A stretch of 14,568 nt of DNA. Origin: Allosphingosinicella sp. Its GTDB lineage: Bacteria > Pseudomonadota > Alphaproteobacteria > Sphingomonadales > Sphingomonadaceae. Numbering within the stretch: position 1 is the first letter of the stretch; every line of letters begins with the position of its first letter. This document shows, piece after piece, positions 12,977 to 14,568 of this stretch. The notes below the pieces were generated by a model. The model was not told the DNA's origin and searched no databases. It saw only the letters and a list, made by a program, of their open reading frames with translations. A program made the position numbers and the translations under genes. The stretch covers positions 1 to 14,568 of the forward strand of contig JASLBD010000040.1 in NCBI GenBank assembly GCA_030146745.1, in the 5' to 3' direction.

Positions 12977-14568
12977 ATGATGCACCTGCTTCGACTGCTG
13001 ATGTCCTGGTCCGTCCGGCGGGTGCTTCTGTTCGTGCTGCTCATCGCGGCGATGGTCGCCTTCGTCCAGGTGAGGAGCGCCTACCAGCGTGTGCCCGAGC
13101 TCAGGCAGGAGGTCGCGGCCCTGGAGCGGCAGCAGGGTCTGCTCGAAGCGGAAGTGGGCCGTCAGCGGCAGCAGGCCGAGGCCGCCCTCGGGGCGATAGA
13201 GGGCGCCGAGGAACCGGCGCTTCGCCGGCGACTGGCGGACGTCCGCTCCGCCATCGCCGCCCAGGAGGGCGGCCGGGGCGGCGGGCTGGGCCTCGCGCTC
13301 GATGCGGCGCGGGGCGACGGCAATGCGGTCGCTCGCGAGCTTGCCGGCCGCTTCCGCCTGCAGCTCCTGCGCCGTGAGGAGGCGGTCATCGTCGCCCGGC
13401 TCGAGTCGATCCGGCTCGGCGGCCAGGTGAACGGCCTCGTCGCGAGGGTCCGCGCCCTCGACTCGAGGATCCGCTCGCTGGAGCAGAGCATCGCCGAGAT
13501 CGAACGCCGGTTCCCGGTGCTCGCCCGGGTCGAGCGGGTGCCCGTCGTCCGGCAAATCGAAGGCCCCTGGCGGGTGCTGAGGGCGGCGCGGCAGGAGCTC
13601 GCTTCGGCGAGAGCCGAGCGGCAGCGCCTCGTCGGACTCTATCGCGCCGCCCGCGGCGGGTTCGAGCAGGCGGGCCTCGCCTACCGGAAGAGCCGGGCCG
13701 CGGTGAGCGAACTTCCGGCTCCGACCGGCGAGCTCCGGCAGCGGATCGCCGCGAAGCGCGATCAGCTCGCCGGCCATTGGGCGAACAGGGTCTGGGAGGC
13801 GGTGAAGCCGGTGCTCGGCTGGGCCCTCTGGCTGATGCTTCTGATCCTCCTGGCGCCGCCGGCGGTGAAGGCCTTCTGGTTTTTCGTCGTCGCCCCGTTC
13901 GCGTCGCGTCTGCGGCCGATCAGGATCGGCCGTCCCGGCGGCGGCGAGCTGCGCTGGGCCGGCGAGCGCCTCGCCGGCGGGGAGTCGGCGGGCACGGGCA
14001 GCGCCGTCTCCCGCCGCCTGCTTCTCCGGCCCGGCGAGGAACTGCTCGTGCGCCCGGAATATCTGCAGAGCTCGGTCGTCGGCGCACGGGCGGATTCCCA
14101 GCTTCTCCTCAGCCCCGCGCTTCCCCTCGGAAGCCTCGCCACCGGACTCGTCGGCCTCACCCGAATCCGGGCGGAGCGCGAGACCAGCGCGGCCGTTTCC
14201 GCGGGCAAGGACCTGATCGACGAGATCGCCGTGCTCGAAATCCCGGAAGGCTCGGCAATCGTCTTCAGGCCGCGAAGCCTCGTCGGAGTCGTGCTTGCCG
14301 GCGGGCAGCCCCTCCGGCTCGAACGGGTCTGGAGGGCCGCCTGCCTCATGTCCTGGCTGACCCTTCGGCTTCGGCACCTGGTCTTCCACGGCCCCTGCGC
14401 GCTGATCGTGAAGGGCGCCCGGGGAGTCGCGCTCGAGCCCGCCGCCGGAGGCCGGCGAGTCGCCGACGCCGCCACCCTGGGCTGGAGCGCGGGCCTCGAC
14501 TATTCGGTCACCCGAAGCGAAACCTTCCTCGCCTACCTCACCGGCAAGCAGAGCCTCTTCCACGACCG
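12977..14568 (+). CDS. Membrane-anchored coiled-coil protein with AIM24-like domain (3' part missing)
   Basis: Partial: 530 codons, open without a stop to the window end. Layout: N-terminal membrane helix (~15-33, RVLLFVLLIAAMVAFVQV), a long Arg/Glu/Leu/Ala-rich helical region (~35-270) with coiled-coil heptad character, a second hydrophobic segment (~279-312, VLGWALWLMLLILLAPPAV then FWFFVVAPF), and a beta-rich region from ~345. The last part resembles the AIM24 family: LLLRPGEELLVRPEYLQS, IAVLEIPEGSAIVFRPRSLV, LRHLVFHGPCALIVKG, then ADAATLGWSAGLDYSVTRSE followed by the LTGKQSLFHD segment that in AIM24 proteins precedes a glycine-rich end. With two membrane passes, the coiled coil would lie in the periplasm and the AIM24-like part in the cytoplasm. 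Two adjacent ATGs (12977, 12980) are possible starts; no clear ribosome site. The domain assignment is by eye and function is unknown. Confidence 0.8.
   Translation, partial: MMHLLRLLMSWSVRRVLLFVLLIAAMVAFVQVRSAYQRVPELRQEVAALERQQGLLEAEVGRQRQQAEAALGAIEGAEEPALRRRLADVRSAIAAQEGGRGGGLGLALDAARGDGNAVARELAGRFRLQLLRREEAVIVARLESIRLGGQVNGLVARVRALDSRIRSLEQSIAEIERRFPVLARVERVPVVRQIEGPWRVLRAARQELASARAERQRLVGLYRAARGGFEQAGLAYRKSRAAVSELPAPTGELRQRIAAKRDQLAGHWANRVWEAVKPVLGWALWLMLLILLAPPAVKAFWFFVVAPFASRLRPIRIGRPGGGELRWAGERLAGGESAGTGSAVSRRLLLRPGEELLVRPEYLQSSVVGARADSQLLLSPALPLGSLATGLVGLTRIRAERETSAAVSAGKDLIDEIAVLEIPEGSAIVFRPRSLVGVVLAGGQPLRLERVWRAACLMSWLTLRLRHLVFHGPCALIVKGARGVALEPAAGGRRVADAATLGWSAGLDYSVTRSETFLAYLTGKQSLFHD

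Noticed and set aside
12761..14563. Extension of the DUF2254 frame upstream to make a ~1040-residue protein
   Set aside because: The extra part is antisense to the coiled-coil gene and is charged low-complexity; DUF2254 homology starts near the ATG at 12760.
1..14568. Insertion sequences, prophage, CRISPR array, tRNA or rRNA genes
   Set aside because: No transposase or integrase motifs, no spaced direct-repeat array and no tRNA-like or rRNA sequence noticed on reading both strands by eye; a tRNA scan could still be run to confirm.

Overview
The window is GC-rich and densely coded. Its gene content and codon use suggest a sphingomonad-like alphaproteobacterium; this is inferred from a Cpa/Tad pilus operon, a DauA-type oxidoreductase and a DUF2254 protein, not from a marker gene. 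I saw no rRNA, tRNA, CRISPR array, transposase or integrase.

Left part (1-4433, minus strand): the start of a Flp/Tad (Cpa) pilus operon, transcribed right to left as cpaA (prepilin peptidase), cpaB, cpaC (secretin), cpaD and cpaE, with cpaE cut by the window edge. Junctions are tight: cpaB/cpaC are 1 nt apart and cpaD/cpaE abut. CpaA would process the pilin, CpaC forms the outer-membrane pore, CpaB and CpaD are envelope assembly factors, and CpaE is the cytoplasmic localisation ATPase-like protein. No Flp pilin gene is visible.

Middle (4482-6502, plus strand): an alpha/beta hydrolase and an FAD-dependent DauA-like amine/amino-acid oxidoreductase overlap by 4 nt. The hydrolase diverges from cpaA across 48 bp. 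In that gap a perfect 9-bp inverted repeat carries both start codons. A convergent junction follows, with a long imperfect hairpin, and then a large two-half MacB/FtsX-type permease (6608-9043, minus) with no ATPase partner in view.

Right part (9181-14568): a serpin with a probable lipoprotein signal and an intact inhibitory hinge, a second lipoprotein with a poly-proline linker, a convergent DUF2254 membrane protein, and, divergent from that, an open-ended gene with a new-looking layout: N-terminal membrane helix, long coiled coil, membrane hairpin, then an AIM24-like domain. The two lipoproteins may form an operon behind a recognisable sigma70-like promoter. The DUF2254 and coiled-coil genes share a 216-bp intergenic region rich in CCAAT/ATTGG motifs and a strong hairpin.

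The best candidates for new biology are the serpin/lipoprotein pair and the divergent DUF2254 / coiled-coil-AIM24-like pair. Both look like envelope functions; whether they work together is unknown.
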